Assembly: GCF_027913215.1 (NCBI RefSeq)
Contig: NZ_CP115784.1
Location: 992,001-1,056,000, forward strand
DNA length: 64,000 nt
DNA from: Paracoccus aerodenitrificans
Lineage (GTDB): Bacteria > Pseudomonadota > Alphaproteobacteria > Rhodobacterales > Rhodobacteraceae
Reading direction: 5' to 3'
The position numbers were made by a program, and so were the translations under genes. A model generated the notes under the pieces. The model saw nothing but the letters and a program-made list of their open reading frames with translations, searched no databases and was not told the DNA's origin. Shown here piece after piece: positions 26,854 through 35,177 of the stretch. The number at the start of each line of letters is the position of its first letter. Position 1 is the first letter of the stretch.

Positions 26854-27738
26854 TCAGCCCTTGATCGCCTGAAGCACGGCCTCGCCAAGCTGAGCGGGGC
26901 TTTCGGCAACGACGATCCCGGCCGATTTCATGGCTTCGATCTTGGATTCCGCGTCGCCCTTGCCGCCCGAGACGATGGCACCGGCGTGACCCATGCGGCG
27001 GCCCGGAGGGGCCGTGCGTCCGGCGATGAAGCCTGCGGTCGGTTTCCACTTGCCCTTCTTCTTCTGCTCGGCAAGGAACTCGGCCGCTTCTTCTTCGGCG
27101 CTGCCGCCGATCTCGCCGATCATGATGATGGATTCGGTTTCGTCATCGTCGAGGAACATGCGCAACACGTCGATATGCTCCATCCCCTTGATAGGGTCGC
27201 CACCGATGCCGACCGCCGAGGATTGGCCAAGTCCGACATCCGAGGTCTGTTTCACCGCCTCATAGGTCAGCGTGCCGGAACGCGACACAACGCCGACGCT
27301 GCCACGCTTGAAGATGGAACCAGGCATGATGCCGATCTTGCATTCGTCGGGGGTCATGATGCCGGGGCAGTTCGGCCCGATCAGACGGCTGGCGCTGCCT
27401 TCAAGCGCACGCTTGACGCGCATCATGTCCAGAACCGGAATACCTTCGGTGATCGCCACGATCAGCGGGATCTCGGCATCGATGGCCTCAAGGATCGAAT
27501 CCGCCGCGAAAGGCGGTGGCACATAGATCGCGCTTGCCGTCGCGCCGGTCTTTGCCACGGCCTCATGGACCGAGTTGAAAACCGGCAGGTCCAGATGCTC
27601 GGTCCCGCCCTTGCCGGGGGTCACGCCGCCGACGACCTGTGTGCCGTAAGCAATCGCCTGTTCGGTGTGGAACGTCCCCTGCGAGCCGGTGATGCCCTGG
27701 GTGATGACTTTGGTGTTCTTGTCTACGAGGATCGCCAT
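26854..27738 (-). CDS. sucD: Succinyl-CoA ligase, alpha subunit
   Basis: With SucC makes succinate and ATP or GTP from succinyl-CoA. The 294-residue protein has the CoA-binding Rossmann start ([20 protein letters not shown]), the block [17 protein letters not shown] and the phosphohistidine in [13 protein letters not shown] (about residue 247). It lies 5 bases beyond sucC, and leads into the lipoprotein-DUF805-sucAB genes. Confidence 0.97.
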   Translation of the reverse strand: MAILVDKNTKVITQGITGSQGTFHTEQAIAYGTQVVGGVTPGKGGTEHLDLPVFNSVHEAVAKTGATASAIYVPPPFAADSILEAIDAEIPLIVAITEGIPVLDMMRVKRALEGSASRLIGPNCPGIMTPDECKIGIMPGSIFKRGSVGVVSRSGTLTYEAVKQTSDVGLGQSSAVGIGGDPIKGMEHIDVLRMFLDDDETESIIMIGEIGGSAEEEAAEFLAEQKKKGKWKPTAGFIAGRTAPPGRRMGHAGAIVSGGKGDAESKIEAMKSAGIVVAESPAQLGEAVLQAIKG

Positions 27739-27743
27739 CGGGA

Positions 27744-28937
27744 TTATCCTTTCACCGCTTTAACGATTTTTTCTGCGCCGTCTTTCAGGTCGTCCGCTGC
27801 GATCACGTCCAGCCCGGATTCGTTGATGATCCGCTTGCCTTCCTCGACATTGGTGCCTTCCAGACGCACCACCAGCGGCACTTTCAACCCGACCTCTTTC
27901 ACGGCGGCGACGATGCCTTCCGCGATGATGTCGCAGCGCATGATGCCGCCGAAGATGTTCACCAGAATGCCTTTGACGTTTTCGTCCGAGGTGATGATCT
28001 TGAACGCCTCGGTCACCTTGTCCTTGGTCGCGCCACCGCCGACATCCAGGAAGTTCGCCGGTTCCGCACCATACAGCTTGATGATGTCCATCGTCGCCAT
28101 CGCCAGACCCGCACCGTTCACCATGCAGCCGATCTCGCCGTCGAGCGCGATATAGTTCAGGTCGTATTTCGAGGCGGCGAGTTCCTTCGGATCTTCCTCG
28201 GTCTCGTCGCGCAGGGCGAAGATGTCGTCATGGCGGTACAGGGCGTTATTGTCGAAGCCCATCTTGGCGTCGAGCGCCTTGAGGTTGCCGTCAGTGGTGA
28301 CGATCAGCGGGTTGATCTCCAGCATCTCCATGTCCTTCTCGATGAAGAGGCGATAGAGATCCTTGACCAGCTTGACGCATTGCTTGACCAACTGGCCCTT
28401 CAGCCCAAGGGCGAAGGCGACGCGGCGGCCGTGGAAATCGGACAGGCCCGAGGCCGGATCGACGCTGAAGCTGACGATCTTTTCCGGGGTTGAGGCGGCG
28501 ACTTCTTCGATATCCATGCCGCCTTCGGTCGAGGCGACGAAGCTGACGCGGCTGGTTTGACGGTCGACCAGCAGGGCCAGATACAGTTCGGTTTCGATAT
28601 CCGAGCCGTCTTCGATATAGATGCGGTTGACCTGCTTGCCGGCTTCGCCCGTCTGGTGCGTGACCAGCGTGCGGCCCAGCATCTGGCGGGTCATCTCTTC
28701 CGCTTCCGAGGTGGATTTGGCCAGCCGGACGCCGCCTTTGTCACCTGCGGCGGATTCCTTGAATTTACCCTTGCCGCGACCGCCGGCATGGATCTGGGCT
28801 TTCACCACCCAAAGCGGGCCGTCCAGTTCGCTTGCGGCGCGCTTGGCGTCCTCGGCACGGGTCACGACGCGGCCGTCGCTGACCGGAACGCCATAGTCGC
28901 GCAGCAGCGACTTGGCCTGATATTCATGGATGTTCAT
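27744..28937 (-). CDS. sucC: Succinyl-CoA ligase, beta subunit
   Basis: ATP-grasp subunit of succinyl-CoA ligase that supplies the nucleotide-binding site. Start at 28937 ([19 protein letters not shown]) gives the usual 397 residues and follows a GAGAGG site; the longer ORF has no family match. Seen are [19 protein letters not shown], the ATP-grasp EINPLIVT and the signature [16 protein letters not shown]. It is the first gene of the TCA block and has a 425-base upstream region holding two perfect TGTGATCACA palindromes. Confidence 0.97.
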   Translation of the reverse strand: MNIHEYQAKSLLRDYGVPVSDGRVVTRAEDAKRAASELDGPLWVVKAQIHAGGRGKGKFKESAAGDKGGVRLAKSTSEAEEMTRQMLGRTLVTHQTGEAGKQVNRIYIEDGSDIETELYLALLVDRQTSRVSFVASTEGGMDIEEVAASTPEKIVSFSVDPASGLSDFHGRRVAFALGLKGQLVKQCVKLVKDLYRLFIEKDMEMLEINPLIVTTDGNLKALDAKMGFDNNALYRHDDIFALRDETEEDPKELAASKYDLNYIALDGEIGCMVNGAGLAMATMDIIKLYGAEPANFLDVGGGATKDKVTEAFKIITSDENVKGILVNIFGGIMRCDIIAEGIVAAVKEVGLKVPLVVRLEGTNVEEGKRIINESGLDVIAADDLKDGAEKIVKAVKG

Positions 28938-29043
28938 GGCAAACCTCTCGTTGATACGGTTTGTCAGTCTGTCTTGCATATAAGAGAGCGGGGATGAACC
29001 GTCTTTTGCATCTGACGTACGTGCAGGGCAAAAAAAACCGTCT

Positions 29044-29074
29044 TGTGATCACAGCGATAAAAACTGTGATCACA
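29044..29074. promoter_or_regulatory. Paired TGTGATCACA operators upstream of sucC
   Basis: Two perfect 10-base palindromes TGTGATCACA at 29044-29053 and 29065-29074, centres 21 bases apart (two helical turns), about 107 bases upstream of the sucC start. The repeat and spacing point to cooperative binding by a dimeric regulator of the sucCDAB operon. The half-site TGTGA recalls CRP/FNR or GntR families, but the spacer is shorter than a CRP site. Confidence 0.6.
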
Positions 29075-29296
29075 AATCCAGTGATTTGCCGAGGCGCAGC
29101 GCTGCAAGAAGCAGGGTGACGCGACGAAATCTTGGCTCCGGCGTAATATCTGCACCAGTGCTTACAGCGCCAATCGAGCAATGGCCTGAAATGCGCCTAT
29201 TGTTTTTATCAACGCGCTCTTGTTGTACTGTGCGGATAAGTTAAGCTAAGATTTAGTTAAAGATATATCTAATATGCAGCAATAGCTCAGGCATGT

Positions 29297-29314
29297 GTGT
29301 CATTTTTGTGTCAG
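29297..29314 (+). promoter_or_regulatory. Pho-box-like direct repeat
   Basis: GTGTCAT, TTTT, GTGTCAG: two 7-base direct repeats 11 bases apart, the geometry of a PhoB box (consensus CTGTCAT with 4-base spacer). The first base differs from consensus in both repeats. It lies about 50 bases before the orphan membrane gene. Confidence 0.4.
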
Positions 29315-29362
29315 TTTTAATGACCCTGATTCTATTCGAAAAATCAAACCTAGGCATGCGCA

Positions 29363-29734
29363 GTGTTCTATAAAAATATTCTGTTTCGGCTTGCTATCGT
29401 TCTCCTGATGTCGCTGTCTGTTCTAATCGCAGGAATATGGCTTGGTTATTGGGGGCTCGGTCATCTTGAGGTGGATGGCGTTGAACACGCCCGGGAAATC
29501 GGACATCTGCTTGGCCTGTCTGCGCAGGGTGCGGATGGGTCAGTGGACGCTTATTATGCACAACTGCTTTGGCTTCCGGATATGATGATTCCAATCACGT
29601 GCAGAATTCTTCATCTGGATGCCTGGGTCGTTGGTATATTGTTTTTGCCTGCGGCTTTTGTCTTGCTCAGTTTCGGTTTCGACTTTGCTCTGCGTGATCC
29701 CGGTCACAAGGACCGTGACGAGGAATATATGTAG
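29363..29734 (+). CDS. Orphan two-helix membrane protein
   Basis: A 123-residue protein with an N-terminal helix (about residues 8-30, LAIVLLMSLSVLIAGIWLGYW), a loop of about 55 residues with several acidic residues, and a second helix (about 88-108, VVGILFLPAAFVLLSFGFDF), then a charged tail. Starts with GTG; an in-frame ATG sits inside helix 1. No family recognised. It lies alone in an AT-rich stretch between sucC and tyrS, with codon use less GC-biased than its neighbours, and may be acquired. Coding status is likely but not certain. Confidence 0.55.
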   Translation: MFYKNILFRLAIVLLMSLSVLIAGIWLGYWGLGHLEVDGVEHAREIGHLLGLSAQGADGSVDAYYAQLLWLPDMMIPITCRILHLDAWVVGILFLPAAFVLLSFGFDFALRDPGHKDRDEEYM

Positions 29735-29812
29735 CATTCCCCGATCGAGCGCTTCCGGTCGGACTGCGTCTTCAGTTTCCCCGAATGCTTGCCGGATGTT
29801 TCTGCTAACCGA

Positions 29813-31051
29813 TCAGCCGATCTGCACCATGCGGTGCTTCTTCTTGCCGACCGAGATCTTCAGCCCGTCGCCGATCGCGGCGGCATCCAGCTGGGTCTGA
29901 GGATCGGCGACCGCCTCATTATTCAGCCGCAAGCCACCTTCGGAGATCAGGCGCTTGGCCTCTTTGCCCGATCCGGTGATGCCGGTCTGGGTCAGCAATT
30001 GCACGACCGAAATGGGCAGGGCGTCGGGTGCAATCGTCACCACCTCCAGATCGCCGCCGGCGCCGCCTTGCTCGAAGACCTCACGAGCAGTGGCTTCGGC
30101 GGATGCGGCGGCCTCGGCGCCATGCAGAAGCGTCGTTACCTCATTGGCCAGACGGATCTTGCCCTCATTGATCTCGGACCCCTGAAGCGCCCCCAGCCTG
30201 TCGCATTCATCGACCGGCAATTCGGTATAGAGCTTCAGGAAACGTCCGACATCGGCATCGGTGGTATTGCGCCAGAACTGCCAGAATTCGTAAGGCGACA
30301 GCATATCCCCGTTCAGCCAGATCGCGCCGCCCTGCGACTTGCCCATCTTGCGCCCGTCCGAGGTGGTCAGCAGCGGCGTCGTCAGCCCCCACACTTCCTG
30401 ATCCAGCACCCGGCGCGTCAGATCGACGCCGTTCACGATATTGCCCCACTGATCCGAGCCGCCCATCTGCAAGCGGCACTCGTAACGCCGGTATTGCTCA
30501 AGGAAATCATAGGCCTGAAGGATCATGTAGTTGAATTCGAGGAAGCTCAGCGATTGTTCGCGATCCAGCCGGGATTTCACCGATTCGAAGGACAGCATCC
30601 GGTTGACGCTGAAATGCCGCCCGATATCGCGCAGGAAATCCAGATAGTTCAGCCCGTCCAGCCACTCGGCATTGTTCAGCATCATTGCGCCATTCTCGCC
30701 GTAATCGAGATATTGCGCGAAAACCTTTTGCATCCCGTCGATATTCGACTGGATCTGCTCCGGCCCCAGCAAGGGCCTCTCATCCGAACGGAAGGACGGG
30801 TCGCCTACTTTGGTTGTGCCGCCGCCCATCAGGGTGATCGGGCGGTGGCCGGTTTTCTGGAACCAGCGAAGCAGCATGATGTTCAGCAGATGCCCGACAT
30901 GCAGACTGGCCGCCGTGGCGTCATAGCCGATATATGCTGTGACCGGCCCCTCGATCAAAGCGTCGTCAAGCGCGGTCAGATCGGTGCAGTCGGCCAGAAA
31001 GCCGCGCTCCATGATAATGCGCAGAAAGTCGGATTTTGGGGTCGGAGTCAT
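29813..31051 (-). CDS. tyrS: Tyrosyl-tRNA synthetase
   Basis: Class I synthetase charging tRNA-Tyr. Start at 31051 ([18 protein letters not shown]) gives 412 residues; the longer ORF extends antisense into anmK. The HIGH motif is HVGH (about residue 53), the KMSKS motif is KMGKS, and tyrosine-binding residues are in [14 protein letters not shown] and [10 protein letters not shown]. The C-terminal S4-like RNA-binding domain is about residues 345-412 ([19 protein letters not shown]). Divergent from anmK with 56 bases between, an order seen in related genomes. Confidence 0.96.
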   Translation of the reverse strand: MTPTPKSDFLRIIMERGFLADCTDLTALDDALIEGPVTAYIGYDATAASLHVGHLLNIMLLRWFQKTGHRPITLMGGGTTKVGDPSFRSDERPLLGPEQIQSNIDGMQKVFAQYLDYGENGAMMLNNAEWLDGLNYLDFLRDIGRHFSVNRMLSFESVKSRLDREQSLSFLEFNYMILQAYDFLEQYRRYECRLQMGGSDQWGNIVNGVDLTRRVLDQEVWGLTTPLLTTSDGRKMGKSQGGAIWLNGDMLSPYEFWQFWRNTTDADVGRFLKLYTELPVDECDRLGALQGSEINEGKIRLANEVTTLLHGAEAAASAEATAREVFEQGGAGGDLEVVTIAPDALPISVVQLLTQTGITGSGKEAKRLISEGGLRLNNEAVADPQTQLDAAAIGDGLKISVGKKKHRMVQIG

Positions 31052-31107
31052 GGGTTTTTCCTTCTCAATGGGCCGGATATACCGGGGCGGAGAAGGAAGG
31101 AAAAGCC

Positions 31108-32214
31108 ATGAAACATGGGATGATCCGCGCTTTGGGGATGATGTCGGGGACATCTCTGGACGGGGTGGATGCGGCGCTGATCGACACGGATGGGCAGCGT
31201 ATCGGCGGGTTCGGGCGGTCGGGCTATCGCGCCTATTCCTGCAATGAGGCCGAGATTCTGCATGCAGCGCTTGGCCGTTGGCCGGGCGATGATGGCGTGA
31301 CCGAGGCCGCCGCGCTGTCGGTCGCCGCCCATGCAGCGCTTGCAGCGGATTTCCCCGAGGCAGAGCTGATCGGCTATCACGGCCAGACGCTTGCCCATGA
31401 TCCGGGTGGGCGCGGTACGCATCAGGCGGGATCAGGCGCAGAGCTGGCGCGGCAGACAGGCCGCCGCGTTGTCTGGGATTTCCGTACCGAGGATGTGCGG
31501 CAGGGCGGGCAGGGTGCGCCGCTGGCTCCGTTTTTCCATTGGGCCTGCGCCGATTGGGCAATTCGGGAAGGGCGGATGGAGGCCGTGCCGGTCGTGTTTC
31601 TGAACCTCGGCGGGGTGGGCAATCTGACCTGGGTGGACCCGGCGGCAGGGGGACCGGAGACCGGCTGTATCGCCTTCGATACCGGCCCCGCCAATGCGCC
31701 GATCAACGATCTGATGCGGGCGCGGGGGCTCGGCGCGCGGGACGATGGCGGGGCGCTTGCGGCGCGGGGCAGGGCGGATGCGCGGATCGTTGCCGATTTT
31801 CTGCGGCATCCCTATTTCGCCCGTACCCCGCCGAAATCGCTGGACCGGGATGCATTTGCAGGGCTTTCGGAAGCGGTCAAGGCCCTGCCGGATGCCGATG
31901 CTGCGGCGACTCTGGTGGTGGCGCTTGCCGCCTCGGTTGCGGCGGGTCTCGATCATCTCCCCGCCTCGCCCGCGCGATTGCTGGTCTGCGGGGGCGGGCG
32001 GCATAATGCGGCGATCATGCAGGCATTGTCGGAAACGCTGCCCTGCACGGCCGAGCCAGTCGAGGCTGTGGGGCTGGATGGCGACATGCTGGAAGCGCAG
32101 GCATTTGGCTGGCTTGCCGTGCGGGTGCTGCGCGGGCTGCCGATCTCGGGCCCCGCGACAACCGATGCCCCTGCGCCTGTCTGCGGGGGACGGATCAGTC
32201 CGGCGCGGAAATGA
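31108..32214 (+). CDS. anmK: Anhydro-N-acetylmuramic acid kinase
   Basis: Phosphorylates 1,6-anhydro-MurNAc from cell-wall recycling to MurNAc 6-phosphate with ATP. Start at ATG 31108, after GGAAGGAAAAG, gives 368 residues. Seen are the ATP-binding [16 protein letters not shown] near the N-terminus, [35 protein letters not shown] and the late [11 protein letters not shown]. Divergent from tyrS. Another peptidoglycan enzyme, the SLT transglycosylase, is in the window, but not clustered with it. Confidence 0.96.
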   Translation: MKHGMIRALGMMSGTSLDGVDAALIDTDGQRIGGFGRSGYRAYSCNEAEILHAALGRWPGDDGVTEAAALSVAAHAALAADFPEAELIGYHGQTLAHDPGGRGTHQAGSGAELARQTGRRVVWDFRTEDVRQGGQGAPLAPFFHWACADWAIREGRMEAVPVVFLNLGGVGNLTWVDPAAGGPETGCIAFDTGPANAPINDLMRARGLGARDDGGALAARGRADARIVADFLRHPYFARTPPKSLDRDAFAGLSEAVKALPDADAAATLVVALAASVAAGLDHLPASPARLLVCGGGRHNAAIMQALSETLPCTAEPVEAVGLDGDMLEAQAFGWLAVRVLRGLPISGPATTDAPAPVCGGRISPARK

Positions 32215-32239
32215 GAGTCGGATTTTTCCGATTCCTTGC

Positions 32240-32268
32240 TTGACGGCCCGGGTCTCTGCGCGTAAATC
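32240..32268 (+). promoter_or_regulatory. Sigma-70-type promoter of the tRNA-Asp pair
   Basis: TTGACG (32240-32245), 17-base spacer, TAAATC (32263-32268), with transcription expected about 35 bases before the first tRNA. Close match to a housekeeping -35 and fair -10. Confidence 0.6.
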
Positions 32269-32310
32269 CCCGCTACCCCGGCGGGCGATCATGCCGGGGT
32301 TGGTGAGCAT

Positions 32311-32387
32311 GCGGTTGTAGCTCAGTTGGTTAGAGTACCGGCCTGTCACGCCGGGGGTCGCGGGTTCGAGCCCCGTCAACCGCGCCA
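32311..32387 (+). tRNA. tRNA-Asp (GTC), copy 1
   Basis: 77 bases including encoded CCA. Acceptor GCGGTTG pairs with CAACCGC; anticodon stem CCGGC/GCCGG holds loop CTGTCAC with anticodon GTC; T-loop TTCGAGC; discriminator G. All four stems form. It is identical to copy 2, 23 bases downstream. Confidence 0.97.
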
Positions 32388-32410
32388 TCACCATCGCCCG
32401 ACAATGATGC

Positions 32411-32487
32411 GCGGTTGTAGCTCAGTTGGTTAGAGTACCGGCCTGTCACGCCGGGGGTCGCGGGTTCGAGCCCCGTCAACCGCGCCA
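32411..32487 (+). tRNA. tRNA-Asp (GTC), copy 2
   Basis: Identical over all 77 bases to copy 1, with encoded CCA and anticodon GTC. The 23-base spacer and shared upstream promoter suggest one transcript processed to two tRNAs. Confidence 0.97.
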
Positions 32488-32529
32488 TCGTTTTCCCTTC
32501 TGGCCCTCATCGGAAAAGCGATCTCGCGA

Positions 32530-32586
32530 AGATCCTCATCTTCAGTGTCCAAATACCTCCGGGGGTGTGGGGGCAGGCAGCCCCCA
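32530..32586 (-). repeat. Dispersed hairpin repeat, copy b
   Basis: On the minus strand: hairpin GGGGGCTGCCTGCCCCC, then ACACCCCCGGAGGTATTTGG and a GAAGATGAG tail. Lies downstream of the second tRNA-Asp. Matches the other copies in layout and in the GGTATTT core. Confidence 0.65.
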
Positions 32587-32641
32587 CTCAGTTCGTGCCG
32601 TTTTGACCAGCCGTCGCAATGACAGGCTTCCCGATCTCGGT

Positions 32642-32669
32642 CGCTAACATTTTTCCGTTACCGATAACG
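32642..32669. promoter_or_regulatory. LacI-type operator candidate upstream of class I aldolase gene
   Basis: CGTTACCGATAACG (32656-32669) is a palindrome with 6 of 7 positions matched and a central CG, as at edd and zwf. Just before it is CGCTAACA, a half-site-like sequence also seen at zwf (CGCTAACA). About 60 bases upstream of the aldolase start. Confidence 0.55.
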
Positions 32670-32730
32670 AAGATTGCCGCCTGCCATTCCTCTGATAAGA
32701 CCCGGTGAGACATCAGATTCAGGGGACGCC

Positions 32731-33660
32731 ATGAAGGTCAATAACATCGTTAAGAAGATCCTTGCCAATTATGAGGGCGAGAATCCCGGCGTGAAGGGCA
32801 ATCTCTGCCGTATGCTTATGGAGGGTAAGCTCGGCGGCACTGGCAAGATGATCATCCTGCCGGTCGATCAGGGGTTCGAGCATGGCCCGGCACGCAGCTT
32901 TGCGCCGAACCCGGCAGGTTACGATCCCCATTATCACTATAAACTGGCCGTCGATGCGGGTCTGAATGCGTTTGCGGCACCGCTCGGGATGCTGGAGGCG
33001 GGTGCGGACACATTCGCGGGGCAGATCCCGACGATTCTGAAATGCAACAGCGCCAACAGCCTCATGTCGGATACGGCAGGCAAGAATCAGGCAGTAACGG
33101 CAACCGTGCAGGACGCGCTGCGTCTGGGGTGCTCGGCCATCGGGTTCACGATCTATCCGGGCTCGGACATGGCGCTTGATATGTTCGAGGAAATTTCCGA
33201 GATGCGGGCCGAGGCGGCTGCTGTCGGGATCCCGACCGTCATCTGGTCCTATCCGCGGGGCGAGGCGATCAGCAAGGACGGCGAAACCGCCATCGACATC
33301 GCGGCCTATGCCGCCCAGATCGCGGCGCTGCTCGGGGCGCATATCATCAAGATCAAGCTGTCCACCGATCATCTGGAAAACAAGGACGCGAAAAAGGTCT
33401 ATGAGGCGCAGGGGATTGACGTCTCGACCCAGGCCAAGCGCGTGGCGCATTGCATGGAGGCCGCTTTCGGCGGTCGCCGGATCGTGGTCTTCTCGGGCGG
33501 CGCGGCAAAGGGAGCGAATGCGGTCTATGACGATGCACGCGCCATCCGTGACGGCGGCGGCAATGGGTCGATCATCGGCCGTAACAGCTTCCAGCGGTCG
33601 CGTGAGGATGCGCTGGAGATGCTGGGGAAACTGGTCGATATCTATAAGGGCCGCGACTGA
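32731..33660 (+). CDS. fbaB: Class I fructose-bisphosphate aldolase (DhnA/FbaB type)
   Basis: Reversibly splits fructose 1,6-bisphosphate into glyceraldehyde 3-phosphate and dihydroxyacetone phosphate via a Schiff-base Lys, without metal. The 309-residue chain from ATG 32731 has the family start (MIILPVDQGFEHGPARSF), GFTIYPGSDM, VIWSYPRGEAI, the HIIKIKLSTDH segment holding the active Lys and VFSGGAAKGANAV/IIGRNSFQR phosphate-binding loops. The upstream palindrome suggests carbon control. Monocistronic, with a terminator after it. Confidence 0.92.
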   Translation: MKVNNIVKKILANYEGENPGVKGNLCRMLMEGKLGGTGKMIILPVDQGFEHGPARSFAPNPAGYDPHYHYKLAVDAGLNAFAAPLGMLEAGADTFAGQIPTILKCNSANSLMSDTAGKNQAVTATVQDALRLGCSAIGFTIYPGSDMALDMFEEISEMRAEAAAVGIPTVIWSYPRGEAISKDGETAIDIAAYAAQIAALLGAHIIKIKLSTDHLENKDAKKVYEAQGIDVSTQAKRVAHCMEAAFGGRRIVVFSGGAAKGANAVYDDARAIRDGGGNGSIIGRNSFQRSREDALEMLGKLVDIYKGRD

Positions 33661-33673
33661 CGGAACCGCCGGA

Positions 33674-33712
33674 CCGGGGCGCTGCCCCGGACCCCGGGAT
33701 ATTTCATCCAGT
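33674..33712 (+). repeat. Dispersed hairpin repeat, copy c
   Basis: Hairpin CCGGGGCGCTGCCCCGG (33674-33690) followed by ACCCCGGGATATTTCATCC. Lies 14 bases after the aldolase stop. Same hairpin-plus-GGGATATTT layout as copy a. Confidence 0.65.
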
Positions 33713-33714
33713 GT

Positions 33715-33746
33715 GAAGGGCGGTCCGTCGGGGCTGCCCTTCTTTT
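33715..33746 (+). terminator. Intrinsic terminator after class I aldolase gene
   Basis: GAAGGGC (33715-33721) pairs with GCCCTTC (33736-33742), followed by TTTTC. It follows the dispersed repeat copy c directly. Separates the aldolase gene from lysC. Confidence 0.65.
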
Positions 33747-33885
33747 CTGAAAAATCCGGATGTAATTTCAGGGTGATGAGCGATTTTTCATCTTGTTCCG
33801 TGCGCGGGCTTGCGCGTGGTTCTGCACCGCCATAGAAGGTTGCGGATTTGAAAACCCCGGTTGCGGGGTCGGGTGGAGGGACAGC

Positions 33886-35145
33886 ATGCCCTTGCTGGTG
33901 ATGAAATTCGGCGGCACATCGGTCGCCGATCTGGACCGGATCAGAAACGCCGCCGAGAAGGTGAAGCGTGAGGTTGAGCGTGGCTATGATGTCATTGTGA
34001 TCGTCAGTGCCATGTCCGGGAAAACGAATGAGCTGGTTGGCTGGGTCGAGCAGACCTCTGCGTTTTTCGATGCGCGTGAATATGATGCGGTGGTCAGTTC
34101 GGGCGAGAATGTGACCGCCGGGCTGATGGCGCTGACGCTTCAGGAGGCCGGTGTGCCCGCACGATCCTGGCAGGGATGGCAGGTGCCGATCAACACCACG
34201 GATCAGCATTCGGCGGCGCGTTTCGTCGATATTCCGCGGACTAATCTGGATCATAAATTTGCCGAAGGCTTCAAGGTTGCCGTGATCGCCGGTTTTCAGG
34301 GGATCGGGCCGGATGGCCGGATCACCACATTGGGCCGGGGCGGGTCCGACACCACCGCCGTTGCCTTTGCCGCCGCTTTTGACGCGGAGCGCTGCGATAT
34401 CTATACTGATGTGGACGGTGTTTATACGACCGATCCGCGTATCACGTCGAAGGCGCGAAAGCTGCGCCGGATCGCCTTTGAGGAAATGCTGGAACTTGCC
34501 AGTCTGGGGGCGAAGGTCCTGCAGACCCGCTCGGTCGAGCTGGCGATGCGTTATAATGTCCGCCTGCGGGTGCTGTCCTCGTTCGAGGATACGGATGACG
34601 AATCCGGCACTCTGGTCTGCGATGAGGATGATATCATGGAATCGAAAGTCGTTAACGGCGTTGCTTTTTCGCGTGACGAGGCCAAAATCACCCTTGTGAC
34701 GGTCGAGGACCGGCCCGGTATTTCCGCTGCGATTTTCGCGCCTCTGGCCGAGGCCGGCGTGAATGTGGATATGATCGTTCAGAATATTTCCGAGAAGAAT
34801 TTCGAACATCACAAGGGTTCGGTCACGGATATGACCTTTTCCTGCCCGATCAATCAGGTCGAGCGGGCCAAAAAGGCGATGGAGGATGCGCGTCAGTCTG
34901 GCTCGATCCAGTATGATGAACTGATCGTCGATACGGATGTCGCCAAGGTCAGCGTGGTCGGGATCGGCATGCGCTCGCATGCCGGGGTCGCCGCGCGTAT
35001 GTTCCGGGCACTTGCCGATGAAAACATCAATATCAAGGTGATTTCGACGTCCGAGATCAAGATCTCGGTGCTCATCGACCGGAAATACATGGAACTTGCG
35101 GTTCAGGCGCTTCATGATGCCTTCGAACTGGAGAAATCCGCGTAA
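33886..35145 (+). CDS. lysC: Aspartate kinase
   Basis: Phosphorylates aspartate, the first step towards lysine, threonine and methionine. From ATG 33886 (GGAGGG upstream) the protein has 419 residues. KFGGTSVADLDRIR lies near the N-terminus, the kinase core includes GFQGIGPDGRITTLGRGGSD and DVDGVYTTDPR, and two ACT domains (about 270-345 and 350-415) are seen from the VEDRPGISAAIFAPLAEA and VGIGMRSHAGVAARMFRAL blocks. These ACT domains usually give feedback control by lysine and/or threonine. The region before it has a small GC hairpin but no recognised lysine riboswitch. Confidence 0.96.
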   Translation: MPLLVMKFGGTSVADLDRIRNAAEKVKREVERGYDVIVIVSAMSGKTNELVGWVEQTSAFFDAREYDAVVSSGENVTAGLMALTLQEAGVPARSWQGWQVPINTTDQHSAARFVDIPRTNLDHKFAEGFKVAVIAGFQGIGPDGRITTLGRGGSDTTAVAFAAAFDAERCDIYTDVDGVYTTDPRITSKARKLRRIAFEEMLELASLGAKVLQTRSVELAMRYNVRLRVLSSFEDTDDESGTLVCDEDDIMESKVVNGVAFSRDEAKITLVTVEDRPGISAAIFAPLAEAGVNVDMIVQNISEKNFEHHKGSVTDMTFSCPINQVERAKKAMEDARQSGSIQYDELIVDTDVAKVSVVGIGMRSHAGVAARMFRALADENINIKVISTSEIKISVLIDRKYMELAVQALHDAFELEKSA

Positions 35146-35177
35146 GCAGCGCCATGTGCGCGACAGGGCAGGGGGCG

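Larger units (their letters stand above)
28938..29362. promoter_or_regulatory. Divergent intergenic region sucC / orphan membrane gene
   Basis: 425 bases without a convincing gene. The sucC-proximal half has the paired palindromes described separately. The distal part from about 29190 is markedly AT-rich compared with the flanks (for example AGATATATCT at 29262-29271 area) and carries a Pho-box-like repeat. This base composition break suggests a promoter-rich or acquired segment. Confidence 0.6.

Noticed and set aside
33661-33885. Lysine riboswitch before lysC
   Set aside because: Only a terminator, a repeat and one small GC hairpin were seen; no lysine-aptamer layout.
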